From VRUE01 sp963718755 (GTDB lineage: Bacteria > Actinomycetota > Thermoleophilia > Solirubrobacterales > 70-9): DNA of 64,000 nt. The stretch spans positions 2,046,001 through 2,110,000 of the forward strand of contig OY970376.1 of assembly GCA_963718755.1 (NCBI GenBank), in the 5' to 3' direction. A program made the position numbers and the translations under genes. The notes beneath the pieces are model-generated. The model was not told where the DNA came from and ran no database searches. It worked only from the letters and a program-made list of their open reading frames with translations. This document shows positions 48,446 through 57,599 of the stretch, piece by piece. Each line of letters starts with the position of its first letter. Positions within the stretch are counted from its first letter, which is position 1.

Positions 48446-48820
48446 ATGGCCGGCAACTACACGATCAAGCACCGTGACGAGTTCGAGTTGATGGAGGGAT
48501 CGGGAGAGTGCACCTGGAAGCTCGCCCGCAAGGCGCTCGGCACCGGGGCTTTCGGCTACAACCTGGTCGAGATCGGGCCCGGCGGGCAGATGCCCGAGCA
48601 CGACGAGTCGGGCAGCGGCCAGGTCGAGCTCTACATCGTGCTCGAGGGCGAGGCGGTGATGCGGCTCGACGGCGAGGACCACCCGGCGCCGGCGGGCACC
48701 TTCGCCTCGATCGAGCCGCCAGCGAGCCGCGCGATCCTCAACCGCTCCGACGCGCGGGTCACCGCGCTGCTGATCGGCGTCGACCCGAGCGGCCGCTATG
48801 AGCCGATGAGCTGGGGCTAG
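48446..48820 (+). CDS. Cupin-domain protein, 124 aa
   Basis: A single-domain cupin with the double-stranded beta-helix pattern: GYNLVEIGPGGQMPEHDE, VELYIVLEGEAVMRLDGED and PAPAGTFASIEPPASR. The first metal motif is incomplete (one His and Glu visible in PEHDESGSGQVE), so enzyme activity is uncertain; it might bind a small ligand. ATG 48446 has AAGGAG eight bases upstream. It sits 16 bases after the PD40 gene and 88 bases before gltB. Confidence 0.78.
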   Translation: MAGNYTIKHRDEFELMEGSGECTWKLARKALGTGAFGYNLVEIGPGGQMPEHDESGSGQVELYIVLEGEAVMRLDGEDHPAPAGTFASIEPPASRAILNRSDARVTALLIGVDPSGRYEPMSWG

Positions 48821-48840
48821 GCGGAACCGCTCCCCGTCCC

Positions 48841-48846
48841 TATAAT
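48841..48846 (+). promoter_or_regulatory. Perfect -10 box TATAAT before gltB
   Basis: TATAAT at 48841-48846 is a consensus -10 hexamer, 62 bases before the gltB start. No consensus -35 is found 16-18 bases upstream, which lies in the cupin gene's end, so the promoter may need an activator. Confidence 0.55.
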
Positions 48847-48908
48847 CCGACAACCTGTCAACCCGTCGCGCGCCCGCTCGGAGAAGGCGCGGAAACCGGG
48901 AGGTCGAG

Positions 48909-51900
48909 ATGTCCGATACCCAGTCCCGTGAGCTTCACGGCGAGGGCAAGCCCGTCCGCTACTCGCCAGAGCGTGCCTACCGACCGCTCGTATCGCCCCC
49001 CAGCGTCGAGGACAAGGACGCCTGTGCGATCTATGCCTCCGTCCGCAAGGACGCGACCCCGAGCCACGAACCGGTGCGGCGGGCGATTCCGGCCCTGCAG
49101 AAGATGCTCCACCGTGCCGGCAACGTCGACGGCGAGGGCGACGGTTGCGGCCTCCTGGTCGACATCCCGCGCAAGATCTGGGCCGAGGAGGTCCGCTCCG
49201 GCGGGCACGATCCCTCGCTGACCCTCGACGACGCCTTCGCGGTCGCCCATGTCTTCGTCGATCGCTCGCAGGACCTCGAGCGCATCCAGCATGACGCCCG
49301 CGAGCTGCTCGGCCGCGGCGGGTTCCGCATCCTCGCCGAGCGCATCGGCGCCGTCGACTCGCCCGCGCTCGGCCCGACCGCGCGCGAGGAGGAGCCCCAC
49401 TTCTGGCAGCTCTGCGGCCTCGTCGCCGATGCCTCGCGCCGCGACCGCGTCCTCTTCGACCTGATGATCGAGCTGGAGACCCAGCTCGGTGTCCACGTTC
49501 CCTCGCTCTCGGCGACGACCTGCGTCTACAAGGTGATGGGAGCGCCGAAGATCCTCGGCGAGTACTACCCCGACCTGCGCGACGAGCGCTTCGAGACGAT
49601 CGGCTGCTTCGGCCACAACCGCTATTCGACCAACACCTGGCCCTCGTTCAAGCGCGTGCAGCCCTTCTCCGTGCTCGGCCACAACGGCGAGATCAACACG
49701 GTCGAACAGCTGCGCCAGGAGGCGCGCATGCTCGGCGTCCCGATCCAGCCCGGCTCCTCGGACTCCCAGGACCTCAACCGCACGATCGACACGCTGATCA
49801 GCCGTGACGAGCTCAGCCTCGCCGAGGCGATGGAGATGGTGGTGCCGCCGATCGTCAACGAGATCCGCGGCCTGCCCGAGGACCTGCACCGCTTCTACAT
49901 GTACATGCGCCAGGCGATGGGGCCGTTCGCCCAGGGGCCGGTGGCGCTGATCGCGCGCCACAGCGACGAGTGCGTCTTCTCCGCCGATGCGCTCGGCCTG
50001 CGGCCGCTCTGGCAGGTCGAGACCGGCGACGACTTCGTCTTCAGCTCCGAGCCCGGCGTCGTCGCGGTGAGCGAGATGGTCTCCGAGCCGAAGCCGCTCG
50101 CCCCCGGCGAGAAGGCGCTGGTCACGATCGATCGTGACCGCAAGCGCTCGACCCTCTACTCGCACGACGAGATGCTGCGCATCGTCCGCGACCGCTGGCT
50201 CGCCCGCAACGGCGCCGAGGAGGCCGCACCCTACGATCGTGCTCTGACCACTGGCGGCCCGCTCGAGGGCTCCGACGTCCCCGGCTACTCCGACGCCGGT
50301 CCCGAAGAGCCGGTCAAGGTCGCCGACCGCATCCTCGCCGGCTTTGGCTGGCAGCGCGACGACGTCAAACTTGTCCAGCAGATGGCCTCCAACGGCGCCG
50401 AGCCGGTCGGATCGCTCGGCTACGACGGGCCGCTGGCGGCGCTTTCACCGGAGCGCCAGAACCTCGCCGACTACTTCAAGGAGACGGTCGCCGTGGTCAC
50501 CAACCCGGCGATCGACCGCGAGCGCGAGATGGAGCACTTCTCGACCCGCTCGGTCTTCGGCCGCCGCCCCTCGATCGACGCCGCCGGCGAGGACACGGGC
50601 ACGGTCGAGACCTCCTTCCCGGTGATCCTCGGCGGTCACCACGGGATGGCGCCGCTGTCGGATCAGACCTATCGCAGGATCGCCCGCGAGCACCAGACCT
50701 ACCTGCTCGAGGACCTCTGGGAGCAGTTCCGCGGCCGCGCCGCCGCGGTTGACATCTCGCTCTTGGAGTCGGAGACCACGCAGGGGGCGATCGAGCGGAT
50801 CAAGCAGGAGGCGGTGAAGAAGGTTCGCGACGGCGCCGAGCTGCTGGTGCTGACCGACCGCACTGTCTATGACGCCGAGCGCCGCTACCTCGATCCGCAC
50901 CTGGCGACCTCGGCGGTCGACCAGGCGCTGAAGCAGTTCCGGGTCGAGCCGAGTGAGGAGAACCTGAGGCGGCGCTGCGGCCTGGTCCTGCGCTCGGCCT
51001 CGCTGCGCAACGTCCACGACGTGATGCTGGCCCTCGGCCTCGGCGCCAACGGGGTCTGCCCGTACACGATGGTCGAGGTGATCTGCGTCGAGGACTACGA
51101 GACCGACATCGGCAACCTCTGCGCGGCGCTCGCCAAGGGGATCGAGAAAGTGATCTCGACGATCGGCATCCACGAGGTGCGCGGCTACGCCCGCCAGTTC
51201 TCCTCGATCGGCGTCAAGCCCGAGCTGGCCGAGATCTTCCAGACCGAGGCCTTTGCCGCCAGCGACTCGGGCGGATTCGGCTTCGCCGGCCTCGACGAGA
51301 GCACCAACGAGCGGGCGCGGATCCTCGGCGGCGACGAGGACGCCAAACCGGCCAAGACCTTCCGCTTCTACCCCAAGGTCTACAAGGCGGCGATCGCCAC
51401 CGCCAACGGCTCCGGCTCCTACGCCGAATATTCCGAGAAAGTGCGCGATTTGGAGCGCCAAAGCCCGATCTCGATGCGCCACATCATGGGCCTCAAGGGC
51501 GACCGCGAGCCGGTCGACCCGAGCACGGTGGACGCCGGAATCGGCCACCACGACTACCCCGTCGTGATCTCCTCGATGAGCTTTGGCTCGCAGTCCGAGC
51601 CCGCCTTCCGCGCCTACGCCGAGGCGGCGAAGTCGATCAACATCCTCTGCGTCAACGGCGAGGGCGGCGAGATCCGCGACATGTACGGCAACTACCGCAA
51701 GTGGCGCGGCCAGCAGGTCGCCTCCGGCCGCTTCGGCGTCTCGGCGGAGATGCTCAACTCCTCCTACCTCGCCGAGATCAAGATCGGCCAGGGCGCGAAG
51801 CCCGGCGAGGGCGGCCACCTGCCCGGCAAGAAGGTCTCCGAGAAGGTCGCTGCCGCCCGTAACGCGGCCCCCGGCACCGACCTGATCTCACCCTCCAACA

Positions 51901-53582
51901 ACCATGATCTCTACTCGATCGAGGACCTGGCCGAGCTGATCGACGAGCTGAAGACCGTCAACCCCGACGTGCGCGTCTCGGTCAAGGTGCCGGTGGTGCC
52001 GAACATCGGCACGATCGGCCTCGGCATCGCCAAGGCGGGCGCGGACATCATCACTTTGTCGGGTTTCGAGGGGGGTACCGGCGCCGCTCGCCAGCACGCG
52101 CTGCGCCACGTTGGCCTTCCCTCCGACGTCGGCACCCGCGCTGTGCATCGGGCGCTGATGGAGGCCGGGCTGCGCAACCGGGTCGAGATCTGGGCCGACG
52201 GCGGATACCGCACCGGCCACGACGTCGTCAAGCTGCACTGCCTCGGGGCCAACCGGGTCGGCTTCGGCACGCTGGCGATGGTCAGCCTCGGCTGCACGAT
52301 CTGCCGCGGCTGCCAGCTCGACACCTGCCACGTCGGCATCGCGACCCAGATCGAGACGGTCGAGCAGGCCCAGGAGCACGGCCTGAAGAAGTTCACCCCG
52401 CAGGAGATCGACGTCGCGGCGGAGAGCTGCGCCCGCTTCTTCGAGGCGATGGGCGAGGAGGTCAAGGAGGTCACCGCCTCGCTCGGCTACGACCGCGCCC
52501 AGGACCTGGTCGGCCGCTACGACCTGCTCGAGCAGATCTCCCATCACGATCAGATCGACCTGGCGCCGCTGATCACGCCGCTGGAGGAGTTCCTCGACCT
52601 CGAGCCGATCGACCTGCCGGTCGCCGACGAGGTCGCCGAGACCCGCGCCGAGGCCGGGATGGTCGTCGCTCGCCCGATCCGGATGGAGGCCAAGCAGGCC
52701 TCGGCTCAGATCGGCGCCCTCGCCGGCGAAGTCTGCTCGGGCAGCACCGTCAGCAGCCGCTTCCCGCGTGCGACCGACGCCAACGACCGCGTGCTCGGCA
52801 CCGAGCTCGCCGGCGCGATTGCCCGCTCGCGCATCTTCGACGGCGGACCGGAGTCCAGCGACGACGTGCTGGCGAACCTCGAGTTCAACGGTGGCTCCGT
52901 CGCCGGTCAGGGCCTCGGCGCCTTCAACTCCTACGGCGTCTCGATCCGGGTCGAGGGCGGCGCCCAGGACGGCGTCGGCAAGACGATGTTGGGTGGCACG
53001 GTCGCCGTGCTCAAGGGCAAGGGCGCGAAGGGCCAGCGGCTCAACGGCTCGGTCGGCAAGTCGTTTGCCTACGGCGCCCAGCGCGGCCGCCTCTTCGTCC
53101 AGGGCTCTGCCGACTCGCGCTTCTGCATCCGCCTCTCCGGTGCCGACGTGGTGCTGGGCGGCGAGCCCGAGGAGGCGATCGACGACGCTCGCGGCTGCCT
53201 GGTCGACCGCGCCAACGCCAAGGGCTTCGCCTTCGAGTACATGACCTCCGGCCGCGCCGTCGTGCTCGGCGACCTCGGTCCCTGGGCCTGCGCCGGAATG
53301 ACCGGCGGCCGCGTCTACGTCCGCCACAACGCCTTCGGCATCGACCGCCAAGCCATCGAAGCCCGCCTGGGCGAGGGCGCCAAAGTCGAGCTGAAGGAGC
53401 TCGACTCAGAGGGCAAGCTCGACATCGACGACCTGCTCTCGCACTACGCCAACGAACTCGATGCCACCGACCAGGGTGAAGAGGCTGAGCGCATGCGCTC
53501 GCTCGCATCTGCCGCGGGCGACAACTTCCTGATGATCGTCCCGCACAGGGTCCAGGCGGACCCGAGCATCTCGACCGAGTAG
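48909..53582 (+). CDS. gltB: Glutamate synthase large (alpha) subunit
   Basis: A 1557-aa protein. The N-terminal class II amidotransferase domain (about 38-440) has its likely catalytic cysteine in KDACAIYASVR, and GCFGHNRYSTNTWPSF plus VLGHNGEINTVEQLRQEARM. The central linker domain is followed by the FMN-binding TIM barrel (about 880-1200): GLKGDREPVDPSTVDAGIGH, VRVSVKVPVVPNIGTIGLG, SGFEGGTGAARQHALRHVGLP. The [3Fe-4S] cysteines are in CTICRGCQLDTCHVG (about 1128-1142) and the C-terminal beta-helix (about 1300-1490) closes the protein. It makes two glutamates from glutamine and 2-oxoglutarate. No gltD (reductase subunit) is in the window. RBS GGGAGG and ATG are clear. Confidence 0.95.
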   Translation: MSDTQSRELHGEGKPVRYSPERAYRPLVSPPSVEDKDACAIYASVRKDATPSHEPVRRAIPALQKMLHRAGNVDGEGDGCGLLVDIPRKIWAEEVRSGGHDPSLTLDDAFAVAHVFVDRSQDLERIQHDARELLGRGGFRILAERIGAVDSPALGPTAREEEPHFWQLCGLVADASRRDRVLFDLMIELETQLGVHVPSLSATTCVYKVMGAPKILGEYYPDLRDERFETIGCFGHNRYSTNTWPSFKRVQPFSVLGHNGEINTVEQLRQEARMLGVPIQPGSSDSQDLNRTIDTLISRDELSLAEAMEMVVPPIVNEIRGLPEDLHRFYMYMRQAMGPFAQGPVALIARHSDECVFSADALGLRPLWQVETGDDFVFSSEPGVVAVSEMVSEPKPLAPGEKALVTIDRDRKRSTLYSHDEMLRIVRDRWLARNGAEEAAPYDRALTTGGPLEGSDVPGYSDAGPEEPVKVADRILAGFGWQRDDVKLVQQMASNGAEPVGSLGYDGPLAALSPERQNLADYFKETVAVVTNPAIDREREMEHFSTRSVFGRRPSIDAAGEDTGTVETSFPVILGGHHGMAPLSDQTYRRIAREHQTYLLEDLWEQFRGRAAAVDISLLESETTQGAIERIKQEAVKKVRDGAELLVLTDRTVYDAERRYLDPHLATSAVDQALKQFRVEPSEENLRRRCGLVLRSASLRNVHDVMLALGLGANGVCPYTMVEVICVEDYETDIGNLCAALAKGIEKVISTIGIHEVRGYARQFSSIGVKPELAEIFQTEAFAASDSGGFGFAGLDESTNERARILGGDEDAKPAKTFRFYPKVYKAAIATANGSGSYAEYSEKVRDLERQSPISMRHIMGLKGDREPVDPSTVDAGIGHHDYPVVISSMSFGSQSEPAFRAYAEAAKSINILCVNGEGGEIRDMYGNYRKWRGQQVASGRFGVSAEMLNSSYLAEIKIGQGAKPGEGGHLPGKKVSEKVAAARNAAPGTDLISPSNNHDLYSIEDLAELIDELKTVNPDVRVSVKVPVVPNIGTIGLGIAKAGADIITLSGFEGGTGAARQHALRHVGLPSDVGTRAVHRALMEAGLRNRVEIWADGGYRTGHDVVKLHCLGANRVGFGTLAMVSLGCTICRGCQLDTCHVGIATQIETVEQAQEHGLKKFTPQEIDVAAESCARFFEAMGEEVKEVTASLGYDRAQDLVGRYDLLEQISHHDQIDLAPLITPLEEFLDLEPIDLPVADEVAETRAEAGMVVARPIRMEAKQASAQIGALAGEVCSGSTVSSRFPRATDANDRVLGTELAGAIARSRIFDGGPESSDDVLANLEFNGGSVAGQGLGAFNSYGVSIRVEGGAQDGVGKTMLGGTVAVLKGKGAKGQRLNGSVGKSFAYGAQRGRLFVQGSADSRFCIRLSGADVVLGGEPEEAIDDARGCLVDRANAKGFAFEYMTSGRAVVLGDLGPWACAGMTGGRVYVRHNAFGIDRQAIEARLGEGAKVELKELDSEGKLDIDDLLSHYANELDATDQGEEAERMRSLASAAGDNFLMIVPHRVQADPSISTE

Positions 53583-53586
53583 GCGC

Positions 53587-53964
53587 TCAGCGAGTCCGTG
53601 TCAAGAGGTCCGCGATGGCGCGGACCTCTTTGAGCAGGCTGTCGAGCATCGCCTCGGTGTTCGTGTGAATGCGCCACTCGGCGTGCCGGCGGTCTGCCTC
53701 GACCTGGTCGATGCGGCGTTCCAGCTTGCCCAGGCTCTTTTCCATGCGCGCCTCGCTCTTGCGTAGGCGCTTCTTGACGTAGCGCTTGGTCTCTTCGCGG
53801 ATTTCGTCAAGCTCTTTGCGCAGCTCGGGATGGTCGTGGTCGCCACCCTGCTCGGCGAGCATCTCCTCCACGCCCGCGCGCACGCGCTCGATCTCCTCGT
53901 GCAGGCGGGCGCGAGCTTGCTCAGCGGCCACCGATGGGTCCTGCGGGGTATCCACGGCAGCCAT
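53587..53964 (-). CDS. Small coiled-coil protein, 125 aa
   Basis: A charged helical protein, MAAVDTPQDPSVAAEQARAR, with heptad-like coiled coil (ELRKELDEIREETKRYVKKR; EKSLGKLERRIDQVEADRRH) over most of its length. No known family is evident. ATG 53964 is taken because the upstream frame is not protein-like. The last codons (KEVRAIADLL) are inside a perfect hairpin (53604-53631), and the stop lies four bases from that of gltB. The gene is probably real but of unknown function. Confidence 0.65.
   Translation of the reverse strand: MAAVDTPQDPSVAAEQARARLHEEIERVRAGVEEMLAEQGGDHDHPELRKELDEIREETKRYVKKRLRKSEARMEKSLGKLERRIDQVEADRRHAEWRIHTNTEAMLDSLLKEVRAIADLLTRTR
53604..53631. terminator. Perfect 12-bp hairpin at the gltB / coiled-coil gene junction
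   Basis: AAGAGGTCCGCG (53604-53615) and CGCGGACCTCTT (53620-53631) pair perfectly around the tetraloop ATGG. It begins 22 bases after the gltB stop and lies within the last codons of the convergent coiled-coil gene. The A/T ends (AAGAGG...CCTCTT) give a short T-run on the gltB side, so it is a fair bidirectional terminator. Confidence 0.65.
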
Positions 53965-54005
53965 CCTACGCTCGCCGCAGGCCGGAATTTGCGGGAAAGG
54001 CCTTC

Positions 54006-54578
54006 CTAGCCCTCGAGCGTGAAGAGGCGATAGCGGCCGATCATCAGCTCGTCGCCGTCGGAAAGCTTGCCCCACTCGACTGTGTCGCCGTTGACGAAGA
54101 CGCCGTTGAGGCTGCGGTCGTCGAGTACGCGCAGGGGCTCATCCGGTTCGGAGACGATCAGGGCGTGGCGGCGCGAGACGCTGGGATCGTCGAGGCGGAC
54201 GTCGGCGCTGACGCTGCGGCCGATCCGGGTCCAACCGGACTCGATCTCGAAGTCGAGCACCTCGCCGCCCTCAGCGAGGCAGACCAGGTGGCGGCTGCCG
54301 GAGCTCAGGTCCGCCCGGATCTCCTCCAGCCACCGTGTCGGCGTGGCCTCGGCAGGCACATCGAACTCGGCGGTGGTTTCGGAGTGCTCCTGCATCGATT
54401 CGAAGATCGAGTCGAGCCTGAAGCTGGAGGCGCCGCAGCGGGGGCAGTCGGGAAGCCGGTCATCCTCGTGGAGGGCGAGCTGGGCACCGCATTCGACGCA
54501 GAAATACGTCCCAGGACCCGGAAACGTCCCGCTGGTGGAGCTATCGGAAGCTGGGGTGGGGGTGAGGCTGGTGATGAT
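54006..54578 (-). CDS. Zinc-ribbon plus FHA-domain protein, apparently started at ATC
   Basis: A 190-aa protein. The N-terminal part has two CxxC pairs of a zinc ribbon (YFCVECGAQLALHEDDRL, PDCPRCGASSF). The C-terminal part is an FHA phosphothreonine-binding domain with the conserved Gly-Arg and Ser-Arg-Arg-His (TRIGRSVSADVRLDDPSVSR) and LNGVFVNGDTVEWGKL. Upstream there is no ATG or GTG in frame before the zinc ribbon; a strong RBS, GGAAGGAG, lies five bases before ATC 54578, so ATC is the best start. TTG codons further up would lie inside the divergent promoter. It could read phosphorylation marks from Ser/Thr kinases. Confidence 0.75.
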   Translation of the reverse strand: MITSLTPTPASDSSTSGTFPGPGTYFCVECGAQLALHEDDRLPDCPRCGASSFRLDSIFESMQEHSETTAEFDVPAEATPTRWLEEIRADLSSGSRHLVCLAEGGEVLDFEIESGWTRIGRSVSADVRLDDPSVSRRHALIVSEPDEPLRVLDDRSLNGVFVNGDTVEWGKLSDGDELMIGRYRLFTLEG

Positions 54579-54723
54579 GTCTGCTCCTTCCCGGCGTCCT
54601 CCGCCGTTCGATCCTAGCGCTGTGTACAAGACCCGCGCATCGGGGTTTTGCCGCAGCGATACCCCAACCCCGGTTCTCAGCAAACCTGGCCGCTCTGGGG
54701 GAGGGATAGAATCGCGGCCTCGC

Positions 54724-55242
54724 ATGGGCCCGGTCAGCGCAGAGATCGAGATCGACGCCCCTCGGGAGCAGGTATTCGCGAGGATCGCCGATCTCGCCCA
54801 CCGTCCCTCTTTCACCGATGATTTCCTCACCGGCTTCCACCTGACCCGGCTCGAGTCGCGCGGGATCGGCGCTGGGGCGCGGTTCCGGGTCACCTTGCCG
54901 CTGCGATCGGTCTGGATGGACACGGTGATCACCGAGCTCGAGGAGCCGTACAAGATCGTCGAGCGTGGCCGGGGGGGACGCAATAACCGAATCCCGACGA
55001 CCCTCGTCTGGGAGCTGACAGAGGGCCCCGGTTCTTTAACCAGCGTCCGCGTCTCCCACTGGACCGAGCCATCGAACCCGATCGACCGGGCGGTGGAGGT
55101 GCTTGCCGCCAACTCGATCTTCGAGCAGCACGGCTGGCGCGAGTCGCTGAGGCGGCTCCGCGAGCAGCTCGAGGCCGAGAAGGCGGCAGCGGCTCCGCTG
55201 GCCGTGGCCGGCGGCAACGCCCACGCGACCGGCATACCGTAG
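54724..55242 (+). CDS. SRPBCC (START/polyketide-cyclase-like) family protein
   Basis: A 172-aa protein with the SRPBCC ligand-binding fold: SAEIEIDAPREQVFARIADL at the start, GIGAGARFRVTLPL and LVWELTEGPGSLTSVRVSHW in the sheet, and a long C-terminal helix (RESLRRLREQLEAEKAAAA). Such proteins bind hydrophobic ligands or act as cyclases; the ligand here is unknown. The ATG start at 54724 has no strong RBS. It is divergent from the FHA gene and 26 bases before the lipoprotein gene. Confidence 0.75.
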   Translation: MGPVSAEIEIDAPREQVFARIADLAHRPSFTDDFLTGFHLTRLESRGIGAGARFRVTLPLRSVWMDTVITELEEPYKIVERGRGGRNNRIPTTLVWELTEGPGSLTSVRVSHWTEPSNPIDRAVEVLAANSIFEQHGWRESLRRLREQLEAEKAAAAPLAVAGGNAHATGIP

Positions 55243-55268
55243 GTCGGCTTAATAGACTCTCGCCGCCG

Positions 55269-55808
55269 ATGGCCGCCACTCGCAGAATCACGTTGCCGCT
55301 CCTCGCCGCGCTTGTGCTCGCCTTCACGCTTGCGGCCTGCGGCTCGGAGAGCCACTCCAAGGACGTCGTCGAGGGCCAGCCGGTGGAGCTGGGCGAGCTC
55401 AAATACAACGTCATCTTCTCCCGCTTCCTCAACCCCAGCGACAACGAGGACTCCGCCTACCTCGTCGGCCAGGATCCGGCGCCGCCTGGATCGGCGTACT
55501 TTGGCGTCTTCGTCGAAGTCCAGAACGAGAGCGAAGAGCCCCAGACGCTTGCTGACTCGTTCATGATCACCGACGCCGACCACGAGACCTTTGACGCTCT
55601 GCCAAGCGAAAGCCTCTACGCGCTTCCTTTCGGAGGCGAAGTCGAATCCCAGGAACAGATCCCGATCCTCGACTCGACCCCGCAGAAGGGCCCGATCGAA
55701 GGCTCGCTGATCCTCTTCGAGCTGCCCGCGTCTGCATCCGAGAACCGGCCGCTCGTGATGTCGATCCCGGGCCCCGAAGGCCCGGCGACGGTCACGCTCG
55801 ACCTCTAG
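55269..55808 (+). CDS. Predicted lipoprotein, 179 aa
   Basis: A signal peptide (ITLPLLAALVLAFTLAACGS) ends in a lipobox LAAC, so the mature protein should begin with a lipidated cysteine. The rest is a beta-rich domain with an immunoglobulin-like, DUF4352-style look: GELKYNVIFSRFLNP, YFGVFVEVQNESEEPQTLAD, SFMITDADHETFDAL. No catalytic motif is visible. It is anchored on the outer side of the membrane. The next gene, a transpeptidase, is convergent with a 13-base spacer. Confidence 0.82.
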   Translation: MAATRRITLPLLAALVLAFTLAACGSESHSKDVVEGQPVELGELKYNVIFSRFLNPSDNEDSAYLVGQDPAPPGSAYFGVFVEVQNESEEPQTLADSFMITDADHETFDALPSESLYALPFGGEVESQEQIPILDSTPQKGPIEGSLILFELPASASENRPLVMSIPGPEGPATVTLDL

Positions 55809-55821
55809 TTCGCGGTCCCGT

Positions 55822-57552
55822 TCAAAGCCCGGCCGAGAGGACCTGGCCGGCGATCGGCGCCGCCACTTCGCCGCCCGCGGCTTCGGCTTCGATCAGCAGC
55901 ACGCCCACCGCCAGCCTTGGCTTTTCCGCGGGGGAGAAGGCGATGAACCAGGCGTCCTTGATCTGCTCCGGTTCCTCTTCGTGCTCGGTGCCCGGCTTCG
56001 GTCCCAGCTCGGCGGTGCCCGTCTTGCCGGCGACCTGGGCCTCGGGGATGGCGGCTGCGAAGCCGGTGCCGCCGGCGACGACGCCGACCATCAGCTCGGT
56101 CAGTTCATTCGCCAGCCCCTCGGACATCACACGGACCGGCTCCGCCTGCGGTCGCAGCTTGCGGTTGGCGACCACCGAGGTCGGCTGGCGGACGCCGCCA
56201 TTGGCGATCGTCTGCGCGACGGTCGCCATCTGCAGCGGGGTCGCGAGAACCTCGCCCTGCCCGATCGCAGTTACGCCGAGGTCGACTTCTTCGCCGATCT
56301 CGGTCGGGATCGTCGATTCGGGCGGGTCGACCGCGGCGACGATCTCCGGCGCGTAGAGGGCGGGAGGGGAGTTGAAGCCGAAGCGTTCGGCGGTCTCGAC
56401 CAGGTCGTCGTTGCCGATCTTCGGCCCCAGCGGGGCGAAGTCGGCGTTGCAGGACTCGGCGAAGGCTTCGCGGAAGGTGCCGCCGCAGAACTCGCCGTTG
56501 GCGTTGCTGATGAAGCGCCCGCCGACGTTGACCCCGTCGACGATTTCGAATTCGGTCTCGAGCGTGACTATGCCCTTCTCCAGTGCGGCGGTCGTGGTGA
56601 TCGTCTTGAAGGTCGAGCCCGGTGGCTGCGGCGCCGAGAAGGCCTGCCCGGCGAGGGCGCGGACGTCGCCGCTGCGGGTGTCGAGCACCGCGACCCCGCC
56701 CGCCCGGCCGGCAAGCGCAGCGACCGCTTCCTCTTGCAGGTCGGGGTCGATGTTCGTCTTTACCGGCGCGCCGGATCGGGGCTCGGCCTGGGAGAGGATG
56801 CGAGCCGAGCCCACTTCGTCGACCGCGAGCAGCGCCCCTCCGGGCCGACCGGCAAGTCGCCGGTTGAACGCTTGCTCGAGTCCGCTGATGCCGACTGGCG
56901 CTTCCGGCGGAAAGCCCTGGCGAGCGAGGGTGGCGAAGTCCTCTTCTTCTGGCGCTCCCACTTCGCCGGTGACGTCGATCGCGGCGCTGCCGATCGGGTG
57001 CTCGCGTTCTTCGGCGGGACCTTCGGCCAGTGGCGTCCCGTCGCGGGCGAGGATCGGCGCCCGTGGTGCCAGGTCGATCCGGTTCTCGAGATGCTCGCCG
57101 GTGACCAGGCCGGGGAAGACGAGGCTGGGGTCCCAGGCGACGCCGCCGTCGGCGTAGGGGACGAGGAGCTCGGTCTCGACGGCGCCGAAGGCGGCGGTTC
57201 CCACCTGGACCGGCACCGGGACCGTGGTGGTGCCGCTCTCGCCGCTGGCGTCGCCGGGCGAGTCAAACGCGAGGCTGCGCAGCGTCGCGACCTCCGCCGC
57301 CTCGCGGTAGGCCTGGGCAAACTCGGTCGCGCCGACGGCGCGGCGCGAGGCGTCGTTCAGCTCCAGGTACATCGCGGCAAAGTCTTTGAGGGCCCAGGCT
57401 TGGCTGAAGCGCTCGGCGACTTCCTTCTCAGGAGACCCGGGGGCGCCGGTAGCCGCGCCCAGCGCAAATGCGACTACAGCTATGACGATCAGCGGGAGCG
57501 CGCGAGTTACGAGACGGCGTCGGCGCTCAACCTCAGATGGCAAGGAGTTCAC
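55822..57552 (-). CDS. Penicillin-binding protein, transpeptidase (PBP2/MecA-like architecture)
   Basis: A 576-aa membrane-anchored class B-type PBP. After one N-terminal span (ALPLIVIAVVAFALGAATG) comes an NTF2-like MecA_N-type domain (about 40-150), a dimerisation region with NRIDLAPRAPILARDGTPLA, and the transpeptidase domain. Catalytic motifs: S313 in PPGSTFKTIT, SCN at 367-369 and KTG at 510-512 (AGKTGTAE). It cross-links peptidoglycan. The GTG start at 57552 lacks a strong RBS. It stands downstream of the MarP-like protease gene on the same strand, separated by a hairpin element. Confidence 0.9.
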   Translation of the reverse strand: MNSLPSEVERRRRLVTRALPLIVIAVVAFALGAATGAPGSPEKEVAERFSQAWALKDFAAMYLELNDASRRAVGATEFAQAYREAAEVATLRSLAFDSPGDASGESGTTTVPVPVQVGTAAFGAVETELLVPYADGGVAWDPSLVFPGLVTGEHLENRIDLAPRAPILARDGTPLAEGPAEEREHPIGSAAIDVTGEVGAPEEEDFATLARQGFPPEAPVGISGLEQAFNRRLAGRPGGALLAVDEVGSARILSQAEPRSGAPVKTNIDPDLQEEAVAALAGRAGGVAVLDTRSGDVRALAGQAFSAPQPPGSTFKTITTTAALEKGIVTLETEFEIVDGVNVGGRFISNANGEFCGGTFREAFAESCNADFAPLGPKIGNDDLVETAERFGFNSPPALYAPEIVAAVDPPESTIPTEIGEEVDLGVTAIGQGEVLATPLQMATVAQTIANGGVRQPTSVVANRKLRPQAEPVRVMSEGLANELTELMVGVVAGGTGFAAAIPEAQVAGKTGTAELGPKPGTEHEEEPEQIKDAWFIAFSPAEKPRLAVGVLLIEAEAAGGEVAAPIAGQVLSAGL

Positions 57553-57599
57553 TGGGCTGGAATTTAGTGGTGGGGGAGGTCGGGCTTAACGCGTTGCAA

